A stretch of 39,491 nucleotides of DNA from a virus: positions 1 to 39,491 of the IMG/VR virus record IMGVR_UViG_3300024429_000021; one strand, 5' to 3'. Under the pieces are notes generated by a model that was not told the origin of the DNA, did not search any database, and worked only from the letters and a program-made list of their open reading frames with translations. This document shows, piece by piece, positions 7,224 to 14,648 of this stretch. How positions within the stretch are numbered: position 1 is the first letter of the stretch; the number at the start of each line of letters is the position of its first letter. A program made the translations under genes and the position numbers.

Positions 7224-8835
7224 GGCCGCTCCTCAGCTTCTCCTCGATCTTCGACTGCGCGGGCCTGGCAAGCGCCTGCAGGATATGCTCGGCCTGGCGC
7301 TTGACCTCGGGCCTCGAGTGCGGGCTCGCTACAAACGGGTCTATCAGTTCCTCGCGCAATTCCTGGGGCAGGTTGCCGAGCGGTGTGCTCAAGATATCCG
7401 CCAGAAGCGCTCGCTGTGCATCCTCATGCAGCAGCTCAACCCCCGGCCCCTGGACTTTCGTGTGCCTCGTGGGCGGCGGGGGAGTGAGATCCACGGAATC
7501 AGGGATATAGCTCGCAAGCACGCCCTCAACCTCGCTTACACTCGCAGACGGGATGTGTATCTGTTCTATCTGTTCACGTATAGCAACGCTTTCCGCGTCC
7601 ACCGGCGGGGCAAGGTTAAGCCCGGCCTCTTGTAATAACAGCCGCTGGGCAGGCCTGAATTTAGTGCCGGGGCGATAGATGTATAGTTTGCCGTCAAGCT
7701 CAATAAGCTCCACGCGCTCGCCGTCCGGGATCTCCGGCGGTGCCCAATAGGTCTTCTTATCGTACTGGATGTACCCGCGCCTGACAGTGGCCTTGAGGTG
7801 TTTGTAGGCAAGTTCGCGGAAGTTCTCAGGGAACCACAGGTCGCCCACGTGGTTGAGCCAGTAGTCAAGCCGCGTCTCCTTGCCCGAAGGATGCTGCCGC
7901 AGATTGAGCTTCATGCAGAACTTCGCAAGCATCTCGTTGACCTGGATAAGTGAAAGCATTGTCCCGCGTGCAAGGGAGCCTATCTTGAAGACCTCAAACT
8001 CCTCTTTGACAGGCCGGAACGAACGCTCTACTTTGCCTTTCTTCCACGGCTGCCCCGGCGGGGTAAGGATTTGTCGGGTACCCAGCTTCTCAAGGAGATG
8101 CTTTATCTCTTCGGTTTTCCCCCAGCTTACCTGGTCGCCGTACGTGGCTCGCGGCACGCCCCAGAACGGATAATCCTCCTTGCGGCGCCAGGCCTCTTGC
8201 ATGAACTCTATGGCAAGCGAGGTGTCCTCCCCTCGTGAAAGGAAATACTGAGCGAACATTACCCCCGAAGCGTCGTCAACCAGGCACCCCAGCCACACAC
8301 GCTTACGCACATCGTCCGGGCGATTCTCGTAGGGGATCTTGAAATTGCTTCGTATCTGGACCCGGCCTTCACCGGCATAGGCCAGTACGCGCGAGACCGA
8401 GAAATCTATCTGGTGCAGCGCGTTCGGCTCCGTGCGACGGAACCGGCCCGTCACCCGGTGTTGCGGGGCAAGCCGATGGCGGCGGATGTAGCTGGAAAGC
8501 TCTCGCGGCTTGATAGCGCCCGGCGGAATGACCCCCAGCTCCTCGGCGGAGCGGATAACCACAGAGACAGGGATGCTCTTGTTCTGATTAGAAAGGATCC
8601 TGCGTTCCATAAACGTGGCGGCGATGTTGAGTATCGCTTTCTTCTCCGGGGTGAAGTTATAGCTCCGCGGCTGCGTAATGAATCCACGCCGGATTGCGTT
8701 ACGCAGAGAGCCGGGGTGACAACCTGCGCGCTCAGCCCACTTCGCAAGCACTCCCCGCTTCTGTCCGTGTCCGGCGGACCGGTATTCTTCGCACGCCTTG
8801 GCGAACGCCTGCGGGCTAAGCGAGATCGGCCTCAT
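7216..8835 (-). CDS. DDE transposase, MuA / IS21 IstA-like
   Basis: 539 residues. It catalyses strand cleavage and transfer for integration and replicative transposition. The N-terminus has HTH-like DNA-binding segments (AGCHPGSLRNAIRRG, about 38-51). An RNase H-fold catalytic core follows with Asp144 (HQIDFS), Asp234 (TYGDQVSW) and Glu270 (PPGQPWKKGKVERSF), a D-D-35-E arrangement. A beta-barrel-like region (RRGYIQYDKKTYWAPPEIPDG cut at about residues 366-386) matches the mu-type transposase C-terminal domain. The tail is extended, helical and could contact the MuB-like partner. It starts by ATGA overlap with the preceding gene. All catalytic residues are present, so it should be active. Confidence 0.93.
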   Translation of the reverse strand: MRPISLSPQAFAKACEEYRSAGHGQKRGVLAKWAERAGCHPGSLRNAIRRGFITQPRSYNFTPEKKAILNIAATFMERRILSNQNKSIPVSVVIRSAEELGVIPPGAIKPRELSSYIRRHRLAPQHRVTGRFRRTEPNALHQIDFSVSRVLAYAGEGRVQIRSNFKIPYENRPDDVRKRVWLGCLVDDASGVMFAQYFLSRGEDTSLAIEFMQEAWRRKEDYPFWGVPRATYGDQVSWGKTEEIKHLLEKLGTRQILTPPGQPWKKGKVERSFRPVKEEFEVFKIGSLARGTMLSLIQVNEMLAKFCMKLNLRQHPSGKETRLDYWLNHVGDLWFPENFRELAYKHLKATVRRGYIQYDKKTYWAPPEIPDGERVELIELDGKLYIYRPGTKFRPAQRLLLQEAGLNLAPPVDAESVAIREQIEQIHIPSASVSEVEGVLASYIPDSVDLTPPPPTRHTKVQGPGVELLHEDAQRALLADILSTPLGNLPQELREELIDPFVASPHSRPEVKRQAEHILQALARPAQSKIEEKLRSGHE

Positions 8836-10157
8836 GCTCGCTTTGCCTTCTCCTCGTCGTCCAGGTCAAGCAGGTCGCGTGCGATAGTACGTAACCCGTC
8901 AAGGCTGCCTTCTTCGCAATTGGCAACCTCTTCAGCTTGTTCCGGATTACGGCGGATTACCAGTGAGGTGCGTAGCAGGGCAAGCAGGATGCCGTCGAAA
9001 TCCTCGAATGCCTTCTGGATGTCTGGCGAGGATCCCATGATCTCCGGCGCATCCTGAGGCCAGAGCTTAGCGTCCTGAGCGACTCCGTCGCGGATTTCTC
9101 GTAAAGCAATAACCCACGCCCCGACGGTGCTGAGGATCTTCGCTTCCTTTGCGGCCAGCGGCGTATCCTTGAACGGGTCGTCCTCTTTCCACGCCTTGAA
9201 CGGGTCTTTCTTTTTCTTCTCCGTAGAGGGTAGCGCCCGGGGCGTTCCAGCAAACTGAGCAAGCAGCGCCGGGAGTTCGTCTATTCCGGTATCGAGTACC
9301 CTATCTAGCGTTATCTCCTCGCCGTCCGGCAACCGAACCCGGCCGCGCGTGCACAGGTCCTCAAAGAACTTCGGCGCCTTGAGAAGCTCGCGCAGCTTGC
9401 GCTGTGGAATCCGAGCAATCCCCATCGCCTCGGCCTTTGCGATTACGTTCTCCTTGCCGAACTGGGCAATGAGTGCCTTGCCGATAGCCCGGCGATACTT
9501 GGCGGAGCGATACCCCATTCCAAAGACCTCTTTAATCGCCTCCTGGAAAGAAGGGTATCCATCTATCACCCAGGGGCAATATCCTACTAATTTACTGGAA
9601 AGACCGGCACCGCGGTGCCGATTCGCTTTTAAGTCACGTATTTGCGCGAGCGGGCTTTTTAAGGACGCTAATTGTTCCTCTGTGGTTTTCCCTGAATCTC
9701 CGGCATAGAGCGCGACGGCCACGCATAACAGGATCTCGCCGCGCATCTTGTCCTTGGCAGCCTGAGCCGCGTACGTGAGCGCGGCCTCGTGGTCCTCGAC
9801 CATCTCTTTAGTTATCTGGACATGGACGGGGTATTGTCCTTTTTCTTTGACCTCTACCTCAGCCCCTACGGGCAAGGGCTGGCGGGGTTCGGGAAGATTA
9901 GATGAAAGTGAAGGTTTTTGGGTCACCGGTTTCTCCTTGTTCTCTTTGATACAGTTCTGCCGGCTCTCGTGATAGCTGAACTTCTCGGTATAGGGCTTTG
10001 CATCCCAACAGTCCGCGCACTGTGCCGGGGCGACCTTGCGCCCCCGGCGTTTGCAGAAGAAGCTCTGGCGCTTGATCGCCGTGGCTTCTTTCGGTTTGTC
10101 CTGCGTGCGGGCCTTACTCATCGCCGCCTCGCAGGCTTGGGTAGTTATTGCAGTCAT
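8832..10157 (-). CDS. Large early zinc-finger protein of unknown function
   Basis: 441 residues from the ATG at 10157, chosen for GGGAGAG 5 bases upstream. The N-terminus has a four-Cys site, Cys35-x11-Cys47-x2-Cys50-x18-Cys69 (FFCKRRGRKVAPAQCADC ... C), shared in spacing with two other operon proteins. The centre (about 110-270) is helical, with WVIDGYPSFQEAIKEVFGMG and a Lys/Arg-rich YRSAKYRRAIGKALIAQFG segment suited to nucleic-acid contact. The C-terminus is acidic and helical. It is translated just ahead of the transposase with a 4-base overlap, so it may regulate or assist transposition. No known family is recognised. Confidence 0.55.
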   Translation of the reverse strand: MTAITTQACEAAMSKARTQDKPKEATAIKRQSFFCKRRGRKVAPAQCADCWDAKPYTEKFSYHESRQNCIKENKEKPVTQKPSLSSNLPEPRQPLPVGAEVEVKEKGQYPVHVQITKEMVEDHEAALTYAAQAAKDKMRGEILLCVAVALYAGDSGKTTEEQLASLKSPLAQIRDLKANRHRGAGLSSKLVGYCPWVIDGYPSFQEAIKEVFGMGYRSAKYRRAIGKALIAQFGKENVIAKAEAMGIARIPQRKLRELLKAPKFFEDLCTRGRVRLPDGEEITLDRVLDTGIDELPALLAQFAGTPRALPSTEKKKKDPFKAWKEDDPFKDTPLAAKEAKILSTVGAWVIALREIRDGVAQDAKLWPQDAPEIMGSSPDIQKAFEDFDGILLALLRTSLVIRRNPEQAEEVANCEEGSLDGLRTIARDLLDLDDEEKAKRA

Positions 10158-10268
10158 ACGACTCTCCCGGTTTCTTCGGGTGGTAATTAAATCCCCGCCC
10201 CCGGACACGGAGTGTCGGTATGACTGCCGCGCCGGGGACGAGGGGAGGAGGGCTTACTCCAAGCACTT

Positions 10269-10862
10269 TCATTGCGACGCCCTCTCTGTTCCTATGCCTA
10301 AATGCTCAAGTTGTTTGCCTGGCGGCTGGATGAACTTCATGCACACCTTTTGCCGCTCGTCGAGCGCATCCTTCCGCGCCTTCAGGTTGCCCATGTAGGC
10401 GATCACTTCCTCCTCGGCTTGCGGGATAAAGAACCCGAACGGCTTGTGCACGGTGCTCACGATGAGGTGTCCCTTTGCCGCCATTCGCAGAATGCTGTCC
10501 CGCAGGGACCGGTCGGTGAGGGGAAACGCGCCCCGCTCAGGGGCTTTAAGCTTGCGGATAATCTCGTCGGCAACGATAGCCTTGTCTTCTCCGAGCGCCT
10601 TCAACTCGGTATAAAGCAGCTCCCACACCGCCTCCTCCGTCGGATCGAGCGTCCCGCGTTTGAACGGTCGGATAGCTATCACCCGATGTATCGCGATACA
10701 GCTTGCGTGGGCTTGTACGAATCCCGGCGCCTTCCCCGCGACCCAGCAGCGCTGACAGACCCCAGGCGAGATCCCCGCGCACCGCCGCGAACAATAGAAC
10801 GCCCGCGTGACGTTAGCCACAGCGGCCTTGCGCGTATCGAACCGCAGGGGGATCTCCGGCAT
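10269..10862 (-). CDS. Zinc-finger plus winged-helix early regulator
   Basis: 197 residues. The N-terminal site is Cys24-x11-Cys36-x2-Cys39-x15-Cys55 (FYCSRRCAGISPGVCQRC), the same spacing as in two other early proteins here. Residues ~75-155 look like a winged helix (DEIIRKLKAPE ... LTDRSLRDSILRMAAKGHLIVS, then a beta wing). A short helical tail follows. The combination suggests a DNA-binding regulator of the early operon. It begins 2 bases after the Gam-like gene ends. No exact family is named. Confidence 0.55.
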   Translation of the reverse strand: MPEIPLRFDTRKAAVANVTRAFYCSRRCAGISPGVCQRCWVAGKAPGFVQAHASCIAIHRVIAIRPFKRGTLDPTEEAVWELLYTELKALGEDKAIVADEIIRKLKAPERGAFPLTDRSLRDSILRMAAKGHLIVSTVHKPFGFFIPQAEEEVIAYMGNLKARKDALDERQKVCMKFIQPPGKQLEHLGIGTERASQ

Positions 10863-10864
10863 GG

Positions 10865-11326
10865 CTATTGGAGCGGGTTTGGTTTGACGATGACCTCGGT
10901 GTGCGTCTTGCGCTGCATGCCGTAGCTTGTAAGCTCTGCGTCCGTAAAGTTTGCCAGTGCCGACTTGAGCACGCCTTCCGTGACTTTGATTGCGTCTACC
11001 TTCCCTGCGGCCCTGAGCGCCTCGATAGTCTGAGCAGTGTTCGGGATGTGAAGCAGGGTAACGAAACGCAGCTTGATAGTTCCCGCGCTGAGCGTTCTGG
11101 ATCGCTTCTTCTTGAACTCGTTCTCCCGGCTGAGCGCAAAGGCCTTTATCGCCTTATCGAGGTCGATCAGTTCTTCTTTTGAGAATCGAGTCTTTTCGGC
11201 AAACTTCTTGCTAAGCTCTGCGGTCTTGGCGTTGCACTCATCCGCGGCCTTGCCTATCCCGCGCTGCAGCGCCCCTATCTTGGCCAGCGCCCGGTCAACA
11301 TCCTCCCACGATTTAATCTCTACCAT
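10865..11326 (-). CDS. gam: Gam-like host-nuclease inhibitor / DNA-end-binding protein
   Basis: 153 residues. A long N-terminal helical hairpin (about 5-70: IGALQRGIGKAADECNAKTA ... IDLDKAIKAFALSRENEF) is followed by a beta/helix region (RTLSAGTIKLRFV) and a C-terminal YGMQRKTHTEVIVKP strand. This matches the Mu Gam family, Ku-like homodimers that coat double-strand ends and block exonucleases. AAGGAG lies just ahead of the ATG. Its early position downstream of the Ner-like gene matches Mu-like gene sets, though in Mu gam follows A and B. Confidence 0.8.
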   Translation of the reverse strand: MVEIKSWEDVDRALAKIGALQRGIGKAADECNAKTAELSKKFAEKTRFSKEELIDLDKAIKAFALSRENEFKKKRSRTLSAGTIKLRFVTLLHIPNTAQTIEALRAAGKVDAIKVTEGVLKSALANFTDAELTSYGMQRKTHTEVIVKPNPLQ

Positions 11327-11344
11327 TGTTCACTCCTTTCTTTA

Positions 11345-11430
11345 ATAAATCCAGACCGCCCCAGGCCGGCGATGACTGAACTGGGTGATTCTGCCAAGGG
11401 GGACCGGGGGCGGCCTGACCCAAAACTAAA
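11345..11430. other. Spacer with long GC-rich inverted repeat
   Basis: Between the Ner-like and Gam-like genes. CCGCCCC near 11352 pairs with GGGGCGG near 11408, which could form an attenuator-like hairpin in the leftward early transcript. No T-run follows, so it is not a clear terminator. Confidence 0.3.
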
Positions 11431-11447
11431 AGAGGGGGTTACGGATT

Positions 11448-11771
11448 TCATTTCTTCGTCCTTCCCTTGTCCTTCTGTGAAATCTGTGTAATCTGTGGTT
11501 TGTCCTTCGGGAACGCCGCGTCAAGTTCCAGACCTAATACACGGGCGATGGCGCGCTGCAGGACAATGCTCTGGCGCTTACCGTTGATGAGCCTGGATAT
11601 CACGCAGTCGTGGATTGGTCTTCCGACGAGCTTCCCGATCCTGTCGCCCAGTTCGGGGATCGTCCTGATTCCGCGCTCGCGCATCCTTTGCCAGATCAGG
11701 TCAGGGTTGGCCGTCCTGCCTGCAGGCGGCTTGCCCGGCCCGCGTTTTGACTTTGGAATTATTGTTGCCAC
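11448..11771 (-). CDS. Ner/Cro-like helix-turn-helix protein
   Basis: 107 residues from a GTG at 11771 preceded by GGGGGAG. The basic, Pro-rich N-terminus (IIPKSKRGPGKPPAG) precedes an XRE-type helix-turn-helix at about 26-90 (TIPELGDRIGKLVGRPIHDC then VISRLINGKRQSIVLQRAIA and VLGLELDAAF). As the first recognisable regulator of the leftward operon, opposite the repressor, it fits a Ner/Cro role: turning down early and repressor promoters after induction. It overlaps the preceding 56-codon frame by 13 bases. Confidence 0.7.
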   Translation of the reverse strand: MATIIPKSKRGPGKPPAGRTANPDLIWQRMRERGIRTIPELGDRIGKLVGRPIHDCVISRLINGKRQSIVLQRAIARVLGLELDAAFPKDKPQITQISQKDKGRTKK

Positions 11772-11929
11772 CCCTCCCCCTTTTTTGTAAACTTGACAGC
11801 CAAACCTTTACGCGTATCATCCTGAGCTTTGGAAGTATGAGAGGAGCGCAAACGAACCGAGGAGTCGGTATGATGAGAGTCTTGTTTCCCCATGATAAGG
11901 GTCGCGTTGCGGGCGGTTGTCTTAGTCAT
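11759..11929 (-). CDS. 56-residue early leader protein, probably leaderless mRNA
   Basis: An ATG at 11929 opens 56 codons ending at 11759. The predicted early promoter ends only 5 bases before this ATG, so transcription would begin at or next to the start codon and the message would lack a ribosome site. The product is polar and basic, rich in Ser, Thr, Lys and His, with no recognisable fold. It may be a short regulator, or merely a translated leader that couples to the Ner-like gene, whose start it overlaps. Confidence 0.45.
   Translation of the reverse strand: MTKTTARNATLIMGKQDSHHTDSSVRLRSSHTSKAQDDTRKGLAVKFTKKGEGWQQ
11793..11820 (+). promoter_or_regulatory. Repressor promoter candidate, facing the early promoter
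   Basis: TTGACA (11793-11798), 16-base spacer, TATCAT (11815-11820), rightward. It would start the repressor message near 11827, giving a ~165-base leader antisense to the first early gene. The -35 context ACTTGACAGC is nearly the same as that of the opposing promoter. Confidence 0.6.
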
Positions 11930-11934
11930 GCCTT

Positions 11935-11962
11935 ATTGTAACCAATTCGGGAAGCTTGTCAA
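11935..11962 (-). promoter_or_regulatory. Early promoter candidate with palindromic operator-like -35
   Basis: On the minus strand: TTGACA (11962-11957), 16-base spacer, TACAAT (11940-11935). The -35 lies in a perfect CTTG-T-CAAG palindrome (11955-11963 on plus), a plausible operator half of the lysis-lysogeny switch. It drives the leftward transposition operon. Confidence 0.7.
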
Positions 11963-11992
11963 GTCTTTTGTCCCTAATTGAGGACTTTAAGT

Positions 11993-12976
11993 ATGGCTGT
12001 TGATACTATAGGTTCCCGAATTAGATACGCTCGCAAAAAACGAGGGCTTTCTGGGGAAGCTCTAGGACGTATTTTAGATGTTCGGCATTCCGCAATTTCT
12101 CGTTGGGAGACGGGAACGTATAAAAATCCCCGGCGAGATACGCTCGTTCGCATAGCCGATGCTTTGGAAGTCAACCTCAACTGGCTTCTTACCGGTGAGG
12201 GGATGATGGAGCGGAGTCCGGTGAGAGCGATTACGGAAAGCCCAGGGGTAAAACCAATGCTGGACCTGATGCGGAGAACCCGAGCCGATATGGACAAACT
12301 GACTCCTCCCAACTGGCGTGATCTCTCTCGCCGCATTAAATACGCTCGCAAAGCACACAAGCTATCTCAGGCCGCGTTTGCCCGTAAGCTTGGCGTCGGC
12401 TCCAGCCTGGTCTCGCGCTGGGAATCGGGCGCCCGCACGCCGGATGAGTCTCTGTTTGAGAAGCTTGCCGCCGCGCTCGGCGTGCGCCTGCGCTGGCTCT
12501 GCACCGGAGAGGGCGAGATGAAGCTTTCCGAAACCGAACAGATCATCGAACGACTGAAGCACGGCGAGATCCCCTCAAAGGAGCTTACCCCTGCCCCAAT
12601 CCGCTGGATCCCTATCCTGGGCATAGTGCCGGGCGGCAATCCGTTCGCGCCCGAGGTCGTGCCCCTGGGTAACGTCGCAGTAGCCGCAGACGCTATCCGC
12701 CACCCCGGTGCGTTCGCGCTTCAGGTCCGGGGCAACTCCATGGCCCCGGCAGTTCAGGACGGCGATCAGGTAGCGTGCGAACCGTATGAGGGCGAGCACC
12801 TTGCCCCCGGCGCCATGGTCGTCGCGCTCGTGCAAGGCGAGACCGCGCTCAAGTTCTACGTCCGGCGCGGCGATCAGCATCTGCTCATCTCTGCCGATAG
12901 CTCCATCCCGCCCATCGTCCTGGCCGAAGGCGATCTTATCCTTGCCAGAGCGGTAAGCGTGATCAAGGCGCTGTAG
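11993..12976 (+). CDS. Phage repressor: two XRE helix-turn-helix domains plus S24 peptidase-like domain
   Basis: 327 residues from the ATG at 11993, with GAGGA about 8 bases upstream. HTH 1 (about 5-70: RIRYARKKRGLSGEALGRIL, SAISRWETG, WLLTGEG) and HTH 2 (about 111-175: RIKYARKAHKLSQAAFARKL, SLVSRWESG, WLCTGEG) are clearly duplicates. The C-terminus is a LexA/CI-type S24 fold with Ser249 (RGNSMAP) and Lys287 (TALKFYV). The usual cleavage site is Ala-Gly; here the corresponding region reads GIVPGGNPF, so the scissile pair may be Gly-Gly. It maintains lysogeny and may be inactivated through RecA-stimulated self-cleavage. Four HTHs per dimer could bridge operators at both facing promoters. Confidence 0.88.
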   Translation: MAVDTIGSRIRYARKKRGLSGEALGRILDVRHSAISRWETGTYKNPRRDTLVRIADALEVNLNWLLTGEGMMERSPVRAITESPGVKPMLDLMRRTRADMDKLTPPNWRDLSRRIKYARKAHKLSQAAFARKLGVGSSLVSRWESGARTPDESLFEKLAAALGVRLRWLCTGEGEMKLSETEQIIERLKHGEIPSKELTPAPIRWIPILGIVPGGNPFAPEVVPLGNVAVAADAIRHPGAFALQVRGNSMAPAVQDGDQVACEPYEGEHLAPGAMVVALVQGETALKFYVRRGDQHLLISADSSIPPIVLAEGDLILARAVSVIKAL

Positions 12977-12995
12977 CTTATTTCCCCCCCCCTAA

Positions 12996-13019
12996 CCCCG
13001 CTTCGGCGGGGCTTTTTTT
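12996..13019 (+). terminator. Rho-independent terminator of the repressor gene
   Basis: Stem CCCCGC / GCGGGG closed by a TTCG tetraloop (12996-13011), followed by C and seven Ts. It ends the repressor message 20 bases after its stop and insulates the late operon. Confidence 0.92.
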
Positions 13020-13061
13020 ATCCCCCCATTTGAGGCAGAGCGCTGAAGTGGAATATCGCTC

Positions 13062-13172
13062 CGGTGCGCAGCACCGGGGCTGCGCTGCGCGGACATTCGA
13101 GCAACGGCCTAACACCCTCAACCGCCCCAGCGGTTCCATTCAAGCAATTTGCACGGATGCGTCATATCGGTC
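13062..13172. other. Intergenic region with GC hairpin ahead of the late promoter
   Basis: A CCGGTGC-GCA-GCACCGG hairpin (about 13062-13080) and further GC-rich palindromes lie between repressor terminator and late promoter. There is no convincing gene. It may hold an activator or operator site for late transcription. Confidence 0.35.
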
Positions 13173-13200
13173 TCGACAGCGACACGCGGGGGCGCATAAT
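13173..13200 (+). promoter_or_regulatory. Late operon promoter candidate
   Basis: TCGACA (13173-13178), 16-base spacer, CATAAT (13195-13200), 24 bases before the first late start. The weak -35 suggests it needs an activator, as Mu late promoters do; no Mor/C-like activator was recognised. Confidence 0.5.
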
Positions 13201-13224
13201 TTTACCAATGAGTGAGGAATTTAT

Positions 13225-14637
13225 TTGAAAAAGAAACTCGCAGTGTTCCGTGCGGGTAACTATCCGCAGGGGGACTGGCCTGTCGAACGAGTGGCGAAGG
13301 CCGTTGCCGCGTACGATCCTGGGCTGCATCGTGCCCCGCTTACCGACGATCACCGGCAGCAAGGACCGGCCTTTGGCTGGTTCGACGAGTTCTTCCTCGA
13401 AGGGGATCGGCTCTTTACGAACCTGGATACCGATACCATCACCCCGGAAGGCTTTGCCGAAATCCAGTCCGGCAGGTGGGGGCCGCCTTCTATTGAATTT
13501 TATCCCGAAGACCATCCCGCCAATCCTGTCCCTGGCACTCCCTACATCAAAGCCGTAACCATGCTCGGGGCCAAGCCGCCGCAAATCAAGGGCCTAGACC
13601 CTGTGCGCTTTTCCGAAGCGGAACTCCGGGCCATCAAAGACGAAGGGACCCTGGACGGAATAATCATCTTCGAGGAGGAGCCGCCCGATTTAGACACGCT
13701 CAAGATCGCGGCGCCGCTCTCGCCATGGGACGAGGCGGTAGCCAAACAGCGCGTCAAGGATCGGTTCGGCTGGTGGGGGCTGGGACGGTACAGCCTGTAT
13801 CGTGATTTCAAAAAGCACTGGGAAACGCTTGACTCTTACTACGCTCTGGTCGTCGACGTCGTGGCCAATGAACCCCAGATCGTTCCGGCTGCGGTAGACG
13901 CGGCTATCGCGGCAATCCCCACGCTCCCTGCAGTGGACCAGTACGAAAAACAAGATCGCGCCGCGGCGCTTGAGCGTGCCAAGGAGATTAAGAAACGAAT
14001 CGAGAAAGAACAAACAACCGTGGGGTTCTGTGACCCCCGCAACAATCCAGGAGGCAAAGTGAACAAAGAGAAACTGCTCAAGTTCTTCGCAGACCTGGCA
14101 AAGGGAAAGATTCCTGAGGCCGAAGTCGCTTCGTTCGCGGAGCAGCTCACCGACCTGATCTTTACCGACAACCCGGACTTTGCCAAGTTCAAGGAGCCGA
14201 CCGCAACGACCTTTGCGGAGCAGCTTTTTGAAGCAAAGCTTGAGGCCTACAAGGCGAAGGCGGAAGCCGGGGAGACGAAGGCAAAGCTCGCGGCCTCCTT
14301 CGCCGAGCGGCAAAAGGCTCAGTTCGCAGAACGAGTCGCCAAGCTCATCAGCGCCGGCAAGTTCCTGCCTGCAAACAAGGATCGTCTGGTAAACGCATTG
14401 GCCGCTATCTCCGGCGAGAACGCGCCCACGGTGCAGTTCTCGGAGGCAGGCAAGACCGAGACCCGGCCCGCAGCCGATGAGATCCTTGCGCTCTTCGAGG
14501 CGCTGCCCAAGTTCGTGCCCGACGGAGAAATCGTCAAGCCTGACGACAAAGAGCACGCGCGGTTCTCCGAGCACGTGGAAGCGGGCAAAAAGATCGCCGA
14601 GGCGGTCAACCCTCCGCCTGTGCCCTCTCAAGGGTAA
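13225..14637 (+). CDS. Head maturation protease and scaffold, Mu gpI/gp32-like
   Basis: 470 residues from a TTG at 13225 with GAGGAAT upstream. Mu gpI cleaves scaffold and portal during head assembly, and its C-terminal part (gpZ) is the scaffold. The N-terminus (about 5-135) fits: FRAGNYPQGDWPVERVAKAV, APLTDDHRQQGPAFGWF, then PPSIEFYPE and YIKAVTMLGAKPP. The C-terminus (about 285-470) is helical, charged and Ala/Glu/Lys-rich, as expected of scaffold. Between them, residues ~165-270 (SPWDEAVAKQRVKDRFGWWG and following) form an apparent insertion not typical of the family. It opens the late operon. Confidence 0.8.
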   Translation: MKKKLAVFRAGNYPQGDWPVERVAKAVAAYDPGLHRAPLTDDHRQQGPAFGWFDEFFLEGDRLFTNLDTDTITPEGFAEIQSGRWGPPSIEFYPEDHPANPVPGTPYIKAVTMLGAKPPQIKGLDPVRFSEAELRAIKDEGTLDGIIIFEEEPPDLDTLKIAAPLSPWDEAVAKQRVKDRFGWWGLGRYSLYRDFKKHWETLDSYYALVVDVVANEPQIVPAAVDAAIAAIPTLPAVDQYEKQDRAAALERAKEIKKRIEKEQTTVGFCDPRNNPGGKVNKEKLLKFFADLAKGKIPEAEVASFAEQLTDLIFTDNPDFAKFKEPTATTFAEQLFEAKLEAYKAKAEAGETKAKLAASFAERQKAQFAERVAKLISAGKFLPANKDRLVNALAAISGENAPTVQFSEAGKTETRPAADEILALFEALPKFVPDGEIVKPDDKEHARFSEHVEAGKKIAEAVNPPPVPSQG

Positions 14638-14648
14638 AGGAGTAAGAC

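Noticed and set aside
13030-13215. Small plus-strand ORF between the repressor and the late operon
   Set aside because: No ribosome site or ATG, composition is Arg/Ser/Ala-rich, and it covers GC palindromes and the late promoter, so it is more likely regulatory DNA. A Mor/C-like activator was considered, but no HTH is visible.
13690-14631. 313-codon minus-strand frame over the protease gene
   Set aside because: A mirror of the highly biased Lys/Glu/Ala codons of the scaffold; no promoter or domain.
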